Positions 26,780-35,671 are shown, counted from the first letter of the stretch. The stretch is DNA of 64,000 nt from Pseudomonas fluorescens (GCF_005938625.1 NZ_VCNJ01000019.1:1-64000); one strand, 5' to 3'. Made by a program: numbers and translations. The notes: a model not told the origin generated them from the letters alone.

Positions 26780-27406
26780 TCACACGAGTGCGTTTCGTTT
26801 GGCCATCTCGATAAGTTCTACAAGGGATTTGGCCTTGAGTTTCTGCATCAGACGTTTTTTATAAGTGCTGACGGTTTTATTACTGAGAAACATGCCCTTG
26901 GCGATTTCCTTGTTAGTGCGACCTTGAGCGAACAATTGCAGGACCATTAATTCGCGATCATTGACGGATTTGAACAGTTCCAGTTCGGCAAAACGGATGT
27001 CGTCACTGCGCACCGGATTCAATGCTTGACTGGGGAAATAGTTGTAACCGGAAAGTACCGCTTTGATGGCACTGACCAGTTCGCTCAAGTCTTCCTGTTT
27101 GCAGACATAACCCGATGCGCCGGATTGCATGCAGCGAATGCCGAACAGTGTCGGACACTGTGCCGTCAGAATCAGGATTTTCAGCGGGGACCCCATGGCA
27201 TTGAAGCGGGCCAGCACTTCCAGGCCGTCCAGCTTGGGGATGCTTACATCGAGAATGACCAGATCGGGCATGCATTCGCGCACCATCTGCATGGCATCGA
27301 CCCCGTTATCGGTTTCGCCGACGACCTTGTAACCTTCATGCTCCAGCAACATTCGAACGGCGAGACGGATGACCGGGTGATCGTCGACAATAAAAACGGA
27401 GTTCAT
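26780..27406 (-). CDS. LuxR/NarL-family response regulator partner of the BvgS-like kinase
   Basis: A 208-residue BvgA/EvgA-like regulator. The receiver has acidic residues in VFIVDDHP, the phospho-acceptor aspartate in LVILDVSIPKLDGLE and lysine in GYVCKQED. The C-terminal LuxR HTH is VNDRELMVLQLFAQGRTNKE followed by SNKTVSTYKKRLMQKL. The ATG at 27406 (MNSVFIVDD) is chosen over an upstream in-frame start because it begins at the domain edge. It lies immediately upstream of the kinase gene, forming a regulator-kinase operon. Confidence 0.9.
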   Translation of the reverse strand: MNSVFIVDDHPVIRLAVRMLLEHEGYKVVGETDNGVDAMQMVRECMPDLVILDVSIPKLDGLEVLARFNAMGSPLKILILTAQCPTLFGIRCMQSGASGYVCKQEDLSELVSAIKAVLSGYNYFPSQALNPVRSDDIRFAELELFKSVNDRELMVLQLFAQGRTNKEIAKGMFLSNKTVSTYKKRLMQKLKAKSLVELIEMAKRNALV

Positions 27407-27773
27407 AATCAAATCCCATGCAAGCACGAATAAAGCGCGCACCTTAGCTCAGATGAATGAGCACTCGCATGAAGTGACGTGGCTCCAGTCACGCTATCGG
27501 ATTATTCCTACAATTAATGAGGAAACGGACTACGGCCAAACTAGGTTTGACGTAAGGAAGTGCAGGAATTGAATGGGCTTATAGTTTGCCTTGATTGATT
27601 TGCAAGTACTGGCTGTAACTGGGTTTTTGTAGATGTTTAAAAGTTGCTGAATGGCCTGCGGGGAAGCGCGGCGTTTCCAGCGATATCAGCGGTTCGTTAA
27701 ACTTTCGCGGGTCGACGATGACAGGGTGTATGCAGAGGGCGGCCATTGTTATGGCCACCCGCAGGCGAGAGGG
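27407..27773. other. Spacer upstream of the regulator-kinase operon
   Basis: A 367-bp gap without a credible gene. It is A+T-richer near 27480-27640 and likely holds the operon promoter, which reads to the left. A hairpin GGCCAT TGTT ATGGCC at 27741-27756 lies 3' of dgt but has no T-run. No known operator was recognised. Confidence 0.45.
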
Positions 27774-29102
27774 TCAGTGGCTGGAGCGGCCGGTCATTTC
27801 CAGCGCCATATCGCTGGCGTAACTGTCGGTCATGCCGGCGATGAAGTCGATCATGCGCAGAAACGACGTGTGCAACGAACCCTGAGGATCCGGTGCGTTA
27901 CTGCCCAGCAGATCGAGAATGCGTCGGCTTTTGAACGACGGCGTACGACCGTTGTGTTGTTCCAGCGCGGCACCGCAGAACGAATTGAGCAAGATCTCCA
28001 GCGTCGTATAGGCGCCGATTTCATGCAGGGTTTTGCGTTTGTCCTGGAAGATTTTCTTGCGGGCGATGTCCTTGGCGTTCAGGACGCAACGCTTGGCCGG
28101 GCCATGCATGTGCTCGACCAGATCGCCGTGCAGCGTGCCGGCTAGCAGTGCGTCCTGTTGCTCGACAAAGGCCCGCGCCGCGGCGTTGGTCAAATGCTCG
28201 ATGGCCTTGCCGCGCAGGATCGCCAGTTTGCGTCGGCGCGAATCCTGCGGGCCGAGCTGACGATAGGTTTCCGGCAGATCATCACCCACCAGCCCGAGCA
28301 GCAGGGATTCGACTTCGGCGTATTCCAGTAGCTCCATTTCGAGGCCGTCTTCGAGATCGATCAGCGCGTAGCAGATGTCGTCGGCGGCCTCCATCAGGTA
28401 CACCAGCGGGTGACGCGCCCAGCGCTGGTCTTCGATTTGCGGCAGGCCCAGTTTGTGCGCGATCTGTTCGAGCAGCGGCAGCTCGCTCTGATAACAACCG
28501 AATTTATGTTTCTTGTAGCCCAGAGAATCGGCGTGACGCGCAGTCCACGGGTACTTCAGATAGGTGCCGAGCGTGGCATAGGTCAGCCGCGTACCGCCGT
28601 CGAACTGGTGGTACTCCAGCTGAGTCAGGACGCGAAAGCCCTGGGCGTTACCTTCAAAGTTGAGGAAGTCGCCGCGTTCGGCTTCACTCATGCCGTCGAG
28701 CCAACCACGTCCGGCCGCCTGCTGGAACCAGTGGCGAATGGCATCTTCACCGGAATGGCCGAACGGCGGATTACCGATGTCGTGGGCCAGACACGCCGAC
28801 TGCACGACCATGCCGAGGTCGGCCGGGTCACACCATTCGGGCAACGCACTGCGCAGGGTTTCGCCCACCCGCATGCCCAGTGAGCGGCCGACGCAACTGA
28901 CTTCCAGCGAGTGGGTCAGGCGTGTGTGAATGTGATCGTTGCTGGTGACCGGGTGCACCTGGGTCTTGCGTCCGAGGCGGCGGAAGGCACCGGAGAAAAT
29001 AATGCGGTCATGGTCTTTGTGGAAAGGGCTGCGGCCAAGTTCTTGCGGGCTGTGCAGCGGCTTGCCAAGACGTTCGCGGTTGAGCAGGGTTTGCCAATCC
29101 AA
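27774..29102 (-). CDS. dgt: Deoxyguanosinetriphosphate triphosphohydrolase-like protein
   Basis: A 442-residue HD-domain dNTPase of the dGTPase family type 2, hydrolysing dNTPs to the nucleoside and triphosphate. It shows [12 protein letters not shown], the metal-binding [10 protein letters not shown] and [18 protein letters not shown], and the later [18 protein letters not shown]. The start is a TTG ([10 protein letters not shown]) with GGAGAGAA upstream; no ATG fits. Substrate range cannot be read from sequence. Confidence 0.9.
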   Translation of the reverse strand: MDWQTLLNRERLGKPLHSPQELGRSPFHKDHDRIIFSGAFRRLGRKTQVHPVTSNDHIHTRLTHSLEVSCVGRSLGMRVGETLRSALPEWCDPADLGMVVQSACLAHDIGNPPFGHSGEDAIRHWFQQAAGRGWLDGMSEAERGDFLNFEGNAQGFRVLTQLEYHQFDGGTRLTYATLGTYLKYPWTARHADSLGYKKHKFGCYQSELPLLEQIAHKLGLPQIEDQRWARHPLVYLMEAADDICYALIDLEDGLEMELLEYAEVESLLLGLVGDDLPETYRQLGPQDSRRRKLAILRGKAIEHLTNAAARAFVEQQDALLAGTLHGDLVEHMHGPAKRCVLNAKDIARKKIFQDKRKTLHEIGAYTTLEILLNSFCGAALEQHNGRTPSFKSRRILDLLGSNAPDPQGSLHTSFLRMIDFIAGMTDSYASDMALEMTGRSSH

Positions 29103-29177
29103 GGCTGATTCTCTCCGTCAGGTGACTGGGGCGTTGGCCCCTAGCTTCCCGGTTCGCGCACGCCCCTGCAAGCGTAA

Positions 29178-30341
29178 CTACAACCCTGCCGCGTCGATGT
29201 CGATCAACAGCAAACGCTCACCGTTGTCAAAAAACTGCCCGGCCGTCAGGCAATACTGATTGCTGGTGGCATCGCGGTAGGTATTGGAGAGCGTCAAACG
29301 CCGCTCCTCCCAACCTTCGGCGAGCAAATGATAGAAATACGGGCGCCACGACCAGTTGTGCCCCAGATAGCGATTGTCGGCGACCCAGCCATGCTGCCGC
29401 CATTCGAGGTTGGGCGTCAGTTGGGTGCCGTGGCGATCGCATTGATAAAACCGCAGCAGCCAGGGGAAGGCGTCCAGTTGTGGCAATGCGCTCAACGGCG
29501 CATGGGCCTGAGCCCAGGCTTGCAGGATCGACATCAGTTCGGCGAGTTGCTGGCGCATTTGCATCAACCGCCCACGCTCGGCGAGCTTCTGCCGGACATA
29601 GCGCTGGCGCAGCTCGGCGAAGCGTTGCACGAACGCGTCAGTGGGGAAAAACGCCTCCTGCGCCCGCGCGAACAGGAAACCCTGCACATAGCGCGATCCG
29701 CATTCCAGGGCGAAATTCAACTGCGCTTCGGTCTCGACGCCTTCGGCAATGATCCAGCAACCGGTCTTCTCGGCCATCTGCGCGAGTGCCTTGACCACGT
29801 CGCTGCTCGGGCCGCCCAGTGCCGCGGCCTGGAACAAACGCATGTCGAGTTTGAGAATGTCCGGTTGCAGCGCCAGCACCCGATCCAGTTGCGAGTAGCC
29901 GGCGCCAAAGTCGTCGATGGCGATTCTTGCTCCCGCCTCGCGATAGCGCGCGACGACTTCGGCCAGGCGTTGACTATTGCCACCCAGTTCGGTGATCTCG
30001 AAGACGATGCGTTGCGGATCGATGTCGTAGCGCGCCAATTGCTTGAGGCTGGGCAGGGCTTGATCGGCGCGCAGACGACTGATCCAGCGCGGCGACATGT
30101 TCAGGCTGAGAAACCAGTCTGCCGGCGCTTCATGCAAGCGGCTCAGGGCGTTGTCGCGGATTTGCCGGTCGAGGCGGCGCAGGGCAATGGCGGGTGTGCG
30201 CGGGTCGGCGAACAATGGCCCGACCGAATTCAATTGACCGTCAGCCTGGCGCAGGCGACCCAGCGCTTCAACGCCGGCAATGCGTCCCGTGGCGGTATCG
30301 ATGAAGGGCTGAAAGCAGGCGAGCGGTTGCCCGTCGATCAC
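29178..30341 (-). CDS. EAL-domain cyclic-di-GMP phosphodiesterase with C-terminal sensor-like domain
   Basis: A 387-residue soluble protein. The N-terminal EAL domain (residues 1-245) has the catalytic set: EALGR, SLNMSP (Asn), FEITE, IDDFGAGYS, LKLDMRLF and EGVETEAQL. It is followed by a helical linker (RQKLAERGRLMQMRQQLAEL) and a C-terminal domain of about 110 residues containing GHNWSWRPYFYHLLAEGW, which resembles the PAS/Cache-like domain attached to EAL in YkuI-type proteins. The start is GTG with AAGGAGG four bases upstream. No membrane segment is visible. Confidence 0.87.
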   Translation of the reverse strand: MIDGQPLACFQPFIDTATGRIAGVEALGRLRQADGQLNSVGPLFADPRTPAIALRRLDRQIRDNALSRLHEAPADWFLSLNMSPRWISRLRADQALPSLKQLARYDIDPQRIVFEITELGGNSQRLAEVVARYREAGARIAIDDFGAGYSQLDRVLALQPDILKLDMRLFQAAALGGPSSDVVKALAQMAEKTGCWIIAEGVETEAQLNFALECGSRYVQGFLFARAQEAFFPTDAFVQRFAELRQRYVRQKLAERGRLMQMRQQLAELMSILQAWAQAHAPLSALPQLDAFPWLLRFYQCDRHGTQLTPNLEWRQHGWVADNRYLGHNWSWRPYFYHLLAEGWEERRLTLSNTYRDATSNQYCLTAGQFFDNGERLLLIDIDAAGL

Positions 30342-30396
30342 GGGGCCTCCTTAGTGGTTCTTGTTCTGGTGAACCCCGCCGACCGGGTAGGCGCAC

Positions 30397-30429
30397 GGGA
30401 TTGAACCTCCGGATAAAGAGGTTCATCCC
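30397..30429. other. Strong hairpin between yqjK-like and EAL genes
   Basis: CGGGATTGAACCTC pairs with GAGGTTCATCCCG (one bulge) around an eight-base loop. There is no T-run on either strand. It may be a transcript-end or RNA-stability structure. It superficially resembles a tRNA T-arm, but no tRNA can be folded around it. Confidence 0.5.
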
Positions 30430-30464
30430 GCCGGTATTGCAAGAATGTAGCCAGATGTATCTGC

Positions 30465-30803
30465 TTAGCGCTTTGCCGAGCTCTGCATGACCAGTTTGAT
30501 CAGCGGCCCGAGGCTGGTGCCGAGCCGGATCAAACGGCTTAACCCACCGACGCCGCCACTTTTCGTGCCTTTGCCAGTGATAAAGCCCAATAGCGTAACG
30601 GCAGCCACGCCCCACAATGGCGCGTGTTTGATGCCGAAGCCACCTTGCAGGTTTTGCGTCATGCCGCGCACGCGTTGCAGCGGTTGCAGCACTTGCCCGG
30701 CTTCATGACGAATTTCCTGGCGATGCATTTCCATGCGCAGGCGGATCAACGCCTTGCGCATTTCCCGACGCGAGCTGTTGTGTGGCAGTTCAGGCAGGCT
30801 CAT
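30465..30803 (-). CDS. Small membrane protein in YqjK position
   Basis: A 112-residue protein with a basic, helical N-terminal half (SRREMRKALIRLRMEMHRQEIRHE, shown here only as a charged region) and a hydrophobic segment APLWGVAAVTLLGFITGKG, followed by a glycine-rich amphipathic tail. No family is recognised with certainty. Its start overlaps the stop of the holin-like gene (ATGA), so it is the third gene of a yqjD-yqjE-yqjK-like operon; E. coli YqjK occupies the same position. Confidence 0.7.
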   Translation of the reverse strand: MSLPELPHNSSRREMRKALIRLRMEMHRQEIRHEAGQVLQPLQRVRGMTQNLQGGFGIKHAPLWGVAAVTLLGFITGKGTKSGGVGGLSRLIRLGTSLGPLIKLVMQSSAKR

Positions 30804-31186
30804 GGCAGCAGGCGCTCCCGGTCGTTGGCCAGCTCTTCGAGCGTGCCGTGGAAAGGCGAGGACTCATCGAAGATCGCCGCCTTGAGGCGCAGCGCGCAGA
30901 AGATCGAGGCCAAGGTATAGAAGACGCATAAGCCGATGATCGCGGCGAGACGGTAGGTGTCCCAGAACACGATCATCACCAAGGTCGATAAACCCACCAG
31001 CAACAACAGGGCAAAGACCAAGGCCAGACCGGCGAACAGCAACAGGCTGACGGTACGTGATTTCTGCTCCTGCAATTCGATGCCGAACAATTCGACATGG
31101 CTGTGCAGCAGACCTAGAACGGCGGCGCCCAGGCGTCGCGTGGAAGAGGCGGTGCCCGCAGTCGGGCCGGATTCACCGATCGACAT
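30800..31186 (-). CDS. YqjE-like (phage holin family, DUF1469) membrane protein
   Basis: A 128-residue protein with two adjacent transmembrane segments (TVSLLLFAGLALVFALLLLV and LAAIIGLCVFYTLASIFCAL) after an N-terminal amphipathic stretch, typical of the YqjE/DUF1469 'putative holin' family. The ATG at 31186 (MSIGESGPT) lies 2 bp after the DUF883 stop. Despite the family name, nothing here suggests phage origin. Confidence 0.82.
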   Translation of the reverse strand: MSIGESGPTAGTASSTRRLGAAVLGLLHSHVELFGIELQEQKSRTVSLLLFAGLALVFALLLLVGLSTLVMIVFWDTYRLAAIIGLCVFYTLASIFCALRLKAAIFDESSPFHGTLEELANDRERLLP

Positions 31187-31188
31187 AA

Positions 31189-31503
31189 TCAGCGCCGAGT
31201 GGCCAGCAGGCCGATCAGGAAGCCAACACCGGCAGCAATGCCGACTGACTGCCAAGGGTTGGCCGACACATAATCTTCAGTGGCTGTGACAGCCGCCTGA
31301 CCGCGATCGCGAAGGGTGTCTTCGGTCAGTTTCAGGGTTTCGCGGGCGCGCAGCAGGCTGTCGTGGATCTGCTCGCGCAGCTCATCAGCCTGATCGCCGG
31401 CCAGGGTGGCGGTGTGCTCGAGCAACCGTTCGGTGTCGGCGACCAAAGTCTGGAAGTCGTTCATGAGGATTTCTTGAGCAGTTTTTGCCTTGATGCTGGC
31501 CAT
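31189..31503 (-). CDS. DUF883 (ElaB/YqjD-like) membrane-anchored protein
   Basis: A 104-residue protein with a long charged helix (residues 1-75) and a C-terminal membrane anchor SVGIAAGVGFLIGLLATRR preceded by NPW, the hallmark of DUF883. E. coli YqjD and ElaB are tail-anchored proteins that bind ribosomes in stationary phase. It is first in the three-gene operon. Conservation of the ribosome role is inference. Confidence 0.87.
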   Translation of the reverse strand: MASIKAKTAQEILMNDFQTLVADTERLLEHTATLAGDQADELREQIHDSLLRARETLKLTEDTLRDRGQAAVTATEDYVSANPWQSVGIAAGVGFLIGLLATRR

Positions 31504-31808
31504 GGGTAGATCTCCGTAAGTGACGTCTGAAGCGTTCGAGTATGAGCCTTGCGCGAAGGTTCAGTACAAATGACTGGTACAACTTTTGCTTTGTCGTGGT
31601 GCGTTGCCCGGCGGTTGTGCGCTGTTGCCGGGCGCTCGCATCAAGAAACCTTATCCCAAACAAGCCCGGTTCGTGTCAGGACATCGACCTTGTGCGCCAA
31701 AGCAGTTCGCCGGACCATCGGACTCGTGACTGCGCGGTCGCAACTTGGTGCATGAAATGTGCGCATGAACCGCTTTGGTGCCTTTTTCGCCTTTAGGTCA
31801 GCCTGCTT
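31504..31808. other. Divergent promoter region between yqjD-like operon and amt
   Basis: A 305-bp gap with no credible gene. It must carry promoters for both directions. TTGGTGCC-N4-TCGC at 31775-31790 has sigma-54-like GG/GC spacing, but it would start transcription only about 8 bases before the amt ATG, so I do not rely on it. Confidence 0.4.
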
Positions 31809-33017
31809 ATGGAAAATCTGCAAAGCGCTGTGGACACCCTGGTTCACAGCTCCAATACCTTGTTCATTCTGATCGGTGCGGTGATGGTGCTGGCGATGCA
31901 CGCCGGTTTCGCCTTTCTGGAGGTCGGCACAGTCCGTCAGAAAAACCAGGTCAATGCGCTGTCGAAGATTCTCAGCGATTTCGCCGTCTCGACGCTGGCC
32001 TATTTCTTTATAGGCTATTGGATCTCTTATGGCGTGACCTTCATGCAGCCGGCGGCGGTGCTGAGCGCCGATCACGGTTATGGACTGGTGAAGTTTTTCT
32101 TCCTGCTGACCTTTGCCGCCGCGATCCCGGCGATCATTTCCGGTGGCATCGCCGAGCGCGCGCGTTTTGTGCCACAGTTGTGCGCGACAGCGTTGATCGT
32201 CGCGTTCATCTATCCGTTTTTCGAAGGCATGATCTGGAGCGGCAACTATGGCCTGCAAGCGTGGCTGACGGCGCAGTTTGGTGCCGCTTTCCATGATTTC
32301 GCCGGTTCCGTGGTGGTGCATGCCATGGGCGGCTGGCTGGCGCTGGCGGCGGTATTGCTGCTGGGGCCGCGCAATGGTCGTTATCGCGACGGTCGTCTGG
32401 TCGCGTTCGCACCGTCGAGCATTCCCTTTCTGGCGCTGGGCTCGTGGATTCTGATTGTCGGCTGGTTCGGTTTCAACGTAATGAGTGCGCAAACACTGCA
32501 GGGCGTCAGCGGTCTGGTGGCGGTCAATTCGCTGATGGCGATGGTCGGCGGCACGATGGCGGCGCTGCTCGTCGGGCGCAATGACCCGGGCTTTCTCCAC
32601 AATGGTCCATTGGCCGGTCTGGTGGCGATCTGTGCCGGGTCCGATCTGATGCATCCGGTTGGTGCCCTGGTGACTGGCGCGATTGCTGGCGCGCTGTTTG
32701 TCTGGTGCTTTACTGCCGCGCAGGTGAAATGGCGCATCGATGACGTATTGGGTGTTTGGCCATTGCACGGCTTGTGTGGAGTGTGGGGCGGGATTGCCTG
32801 CGGGATTTTCGGCCAGACTGCGCTCGGCGGTATTGGCGGCGTCAGTTTGATCAGCCAGTTGATCGGCACCGCGCTGGGCGTCGCGGTGGCGCTGATCGGT
32901 GGTTTCGCTGTTTACGGCGTGATCAAGGCGCTGCACGGGCTGCGCCTGAGTCAGGAACAAGAGTATTACGGCGCCGACCTGTCGCTGCACAAGATCGGCG
33001 CGGTGAGCCAGGACTAA
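31809..33017 (+). CDS. amt: Ammonium transporter (Amt family)
   Basis: A 402-residue inner-membrane channel with about eleven transmembrane segments. Conserved pore features are present: HDFAGSVVVHAMGGWLAL (acidic residue and first pore histidine) and GVWPLHGLCGVWGGIACG (second histidine). There is no N-terminal signal sequence, unlike E. coli AmtB. No glnK lies beside it, so it may be a secondary ammonium transporter. Its stop overlaps the convergent antiporter gene by 3 bp. Confidence 0.92.
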   Translation: MENLQSAVDTLVHSSNTLFILIGAVMVLAMHAGFAFLEVGTVRQKNQVNALSKILSDFAVSTLAYFFIGYWISYGVTFMQPAAVLSADHGYGLVKFFFLLTFAAAIPAIISGGIAERARFVPQLCATALIVAFIYPFFEGMIWSGNYGLQAWLTAQFGAAFHDFAGSVVVHAMGGWLALAAVLLLGPRNGRYRDGRLVAFAPSSIPFLALGSWILIVGWFGFNVMSAQTLQGVSGLVAVNSLMAMVGGTMAALLVGRNDPGFLHNGPLAGLVAICAGSDLMHPVGALVTGAIAGALFVWCFTAAQVKWRIDDVLGVWPLHGLCGVWGGIACGIFGQTALGGIGGVSLISQLIGTALGVAVALIGGFAVYGVIKALHGLRLSQEQEYYGADLSLHKIGAVSQD

Positions 33018-34726
33018 GTCTCTGCATCATCACTGCCGGGATAAAAACCGTGAAGCAGGCGATAGCGGTCGATGCGCACCTGATCGACTTGCTCCTGCAC
33101 CTGATGCGCCGGCAAGCCGAGCATGATCAAGGCGTGAGAGGCGAGCATCAGGCTCGACTCCAACAGCTCCGGCACCACTTCGGTGGCGCCGGCGGTTTTC
33201 AATTCGGCCCATTGGCTGTCGTCGCGGGTGCGCACCAGGATCGGCACATGAGCGTTGAGCCGGCGCGCTTCCTTGAGAATGCGCAGGGCAATGTCACTCT
33301 GATCCACGGCAACCACCAGCAGTCTGGCGCGTAGCAGGCCCACGGCGGTCAGCAGGTCGCCGCGCGAGGAGTCGCCGTAATGCACGTCGCTTTCTCCGCT
33401 GGCGGCTTCCTGAACCCGAACCGGATCGCTGTCCAGGGCGATATAAGGCTGTTTGGCATTGCGCAGGAAACGCCCGATGGATTGACCGACACGGCCGTAG
33501 CCGCAAATCACCACGTGCTGGTTAAGGTCGGCGTTGAGTGCGCTGATCTCTTCGATTTGCGCTTCCTGATTGGGTTTGCGGTGCAGGACTGCAGCGATAC
33601 GTGGCGCGGCGCGCAGCAACAGTGGCGTCAGCAGCATCGAACAGAACGTTGCGGCGAGCAGAAGATCGCCCAACGCTTCGGGCATCATGCTGTGTTGCTG
33701 CATCTGCGCCATCAGTGCAAAGCAGAACTCGCCGCCCTGAGCCAGTGCCAGACCGCTACGCCACGCCGTTTCGCTGTCGCTGCCGCGCCACTTCACCAAC
33801 AAGGCGACGACGATGCCCTTGATCACCATCAAACCGACGGTGAGCCCGAGGATCAGCAGGCTGTGACTGACGAACAGTTGCAGGTCGATGAGCATGCCGA
33901 TGCTGACGAAAAACACCCCGAGCAGGATGTCGCGAAACGGTCGGATGTCGGCCTCGATCTGATGCCGATAGTGGCTTTCACCGAGCAACATGCCGGCCAG
34001 AAATGCACCGAGGGCAGGGGACAGGCCCAGCAGGTGAGTCAGCCACGCGGTCAACAACACAATCACTAGCGCCAGCAACACGAACAACTCTGCCGAGCGT
34101 GACGCGGCCACTTCGTGGAACAGCCTCGGCAGTAACCAGCGACTGGCCAGCAGCAGACCGACAAACAGCACCACGGTCTTCGCCAGCGTCAGTGGCAGCG
34201 CCCAGTACCAGGCTTGCTCGCTGCTGCCGGCGAACACAGGCACTAACGTCAGCAGTAATACAGCGACAACGTCCTGAAACAGCAAAACGCCGACGGCATT
34301 CTGCCCGTGACTGCTGAACACCTCGCCGAGGCTGCCCAACTCTTTGGTCACAATTGCCGTCGATGACAGCGAAAGCCCGGCGCCGAGCAACAGCGCCGGT
34401 GTCATCGGCATGCCCAGCAGCATCAGCAACAAACCGAGCAGCGCGGTACTGATCAGCACCTGCTGACTACCGAGACGGAACACCACCTGGCGCAAGGCGA
34501 TCATCTTCGACAGAGAGAACTCCAGGCCCAGTGAAAACAACAGAAACACCACGCCCAGTTCGGCTACGTCAGGCAGGTGTTCGCTTTCGTTGACCCAGTC
34601 GAAGGCACTCGGCCCGACCAGCAGTCCGACGCACAGATAACCCAGAACCGGCGGCAACCGCAGGCGACGAAACAGGGCAATCACCACGAGGGACGAGGCG
34701 AGGATGATCAACAGATTGGCAAACAC
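33014..34726 (-). CDS. KefB-like monovalent cation:proton antiporter (CPA2) with RCK domain
   Basis: A 570-residue protein. An N-terminal exchanger domain of about 12 membrane segments (residues 1-385, with ELGVVFLLFSLGLEFSLSK and LGAFLAGMLLGES) is followed by a cytosolic TrkA-N/RCK domain beginning VVICGYGRVGQSIGRFLR (NAD-binding GxGxxG). GTG at 34726 is chosen because GGAG lies six bases upstream; an upstream TTG has none. It resembles KefB/KefC; glutathione gating cannot be judged from sequence. Confidence 0.87.
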   Translation of the reverse strand: MFANLLIILASSLVVIALFRRLRLPPVLGYLCVGLLVGPSAFDWVNESEHLPDVAELGVVFLLFSLGLEFSLSKMIALRQVVFRLGSQQVLISTALLGLLLMLLGMPMTPALLLGAGLSLSSTAIVTKELGSLGEVFSSHGQNAVGVLLFQDVVAVLLLTLVPVFAGSSEQAWYWALPLTLAKTVVLFVGLLLASRWLLPRLFHEVAASRSAELFVLLALVIVLLTAWLTHLLGLSPALGAFLAGMLLGESHYRHQIEADIRPFRDILLGVFFVSIGMLIDLQLFVSHSLLILGLTVGLMVIKGIVVALLVKWRGSDSETAWRSGLALAQGGEFCFALMAQMQQHSMMPEALGDLLLAATFCSMLLTPLLLRAAPRIAAVLHRKPNQEAQIEEISALNADLNQHVVICGYGRVGQSIGRFLRNAKQPYIALDSDPVRVQEAASGESDVHYGDSSRGDLLTAVGLLRARLLVVAVDQSDIALRILKEARRLNAHVPILVRTRDDSQWAELKTAGATEVVPELLESSLMLASHALIMLGLPAHQVQEQVDQVRIDRYRLLHGFYPGSDDAET

Positions 34727-34934
34727 TGGACACTCCGATGTCAGATTCAGGCTTTTCAAGCGTAGAGGCAAAAAGACCGGGAGGATCGCGTAAATGGTTT
34801 TTCTGCGGACTGATGTGCGTCAGGGTTTTGCCTGTGAGCCTTTGTCGGAGGACAGGAGCCTTTGGGCGGTGGTGGCTCGACGGGTTTTCAGCTGCGGCCT
34901 AGAATAGGCCCACTCATTTTCTGGTTGAGCGCTC

Positions 34935-35171
34935 ATGCTTCCTGAATGTCAGCTGTTCGGCACCCTTGGGTGTCATCTCTGTGAAGTCGCTGAAGCCATG
35001 CTGATGGAGTTTGTCGAGCGCGGTTTGCTGGTTGAGCTGGTCGATATCGCTGACGACGAAACGTGGTTTGAGGCGTATAGCCTGCGGATTCCGGTGTTGC
35101 GTCGCATCGACACCGGGGCTGAACTGGGGTGGCCATTCAGCGCTGATCAAGTCGTGGCATTTCTGCGTTAA
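34935..35171 (+). CDS. Glutaredoxin-family small thiol protein
   Basis: A 78-residue thioredoxin-fold protein with an N-terminal CxxC (TLGCHLCEVAE, Cys13-Cys16) and the cis-proline region SLRIPVLRR, typical of the DUF836/glutaredoxin-like family. The Shine-Dalgarno is weak. The redox partner is unknown. Confidence 0.82.
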   Translation: MLPECQLFGTLGCHLCEVAEAMLMEFVERGLLVELVDIADDETWFEAYSLRIPVLRRIDTGAELGWPFSADQVVAFLR

Positions 35172-35242
35172 TCCGTATTTTCTCATTCATCCCGCCGGTC
35201 GCCGCTGCCATCCATTCCTTGGCATTTTGCGGATTGTTCGGG

Positions 35243-35262
35243 TACTGTATGTTCATACAGTA
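35243..35262. promoter_or_regulatory. LexA (SOS) box
   Basis: CTGTATGTTCATACAG at 35245-35260 matches CTGT-N8-ACAG perfectly and is palindromic through 20 bp including flanking TA pairs. A TTGTTC -35 at 35234-35239 and TACAGT -10 at 35256-35261 (16-bp spacer) place the box over the core promoter, the standard repressing position. It lies 22 bp before the next gene's start. Confidence 0.92.
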
Positions 35263-35283
35263 AATGCTTCAGAGGGATGAACC

Positions 35284-35601
35284 GTGGTCAATGTCGAACA
35301 GTTGAAGAACAGCGTGAACCGGATGTCGGTTGACGTGGTGCGCGAGGCCGTTCTCGAATTGCGCCTGGACGGGCTGGTCACGGAAGGCAAGACGCCCTTC
35401 AACAAACTGCATTTCAACACCTGTTTTGCCGAGATCGAGGCCTTGTTTCAGCGTGCCGGTTATCACAAACAACTGGATGTGGTTGGTTATCAGGGTTTGC
35501 TTTACGCCTTGTACGACCCGGGCCGCTGGGAGGCGGTCGATGTGCTGCGCTGGCTCAAGGAATTCACTGAGGCTGCAGCGCTCAAAACGATCCCGGCCTG
35601 A
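35284..35601 (+). CDS. LexA-controlled conserved protein of unknown function
   Basis: A 105-residue acidic, mainly helical protein with no signal peptide, membrane segment or known motif. Aromatic and leucine pattern (FNKLHFNTCFAEIEALFQRA, then YQGLLYALYDPGRWEAVDVL) suggests a compact folded domain. It starts with GTG preceded by GAGGGAT. The perfect LexA box directly upstream marks it as part of the SOS response. P. aeruginosa has small LexA-regulated hypothetical genes; whether this is an ortholog of one was not checked. A cell-division or repair-accessory role would be speculation. Confidence 0.8.
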   Translation: MVNVEQLKNSVNRMSVDVVREAVLELRLDGLVTEGKTPFNKLHFNTCFAEIEALFQRAGYHKQLDVVGYQGLLYALYDPGRWEAVDVLRWLKEFTEAAALKTIPA

Positions 35602-35671
35602 GCATTCTGCGCTAGGTTCGTTTCCCTCAGTGCTGGATAATGCCGCCCTGTATTGAGGGTTTGATTTCTGT

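Noticed and set aside
30361..30429. tRNA remnant or tRNA T-arm
   Set aside because: GGTTCAATCCCG resembles a T-loop, but flanking bases do not pair into acceptor, D or anticodon arms.
30800..31186. Prophage holin
   Set aside because: The family name is historical; the gene sits in a chromosomal yqjDEK-like operon with no lysis or structural phage genes nearby.
31775..31791. Sigma-54-like element before amt
   Set aside because: GG/GC spacing is right, but the match is partial and transcription would begin about 8 bases from the start codon, leaving little room for a leader.
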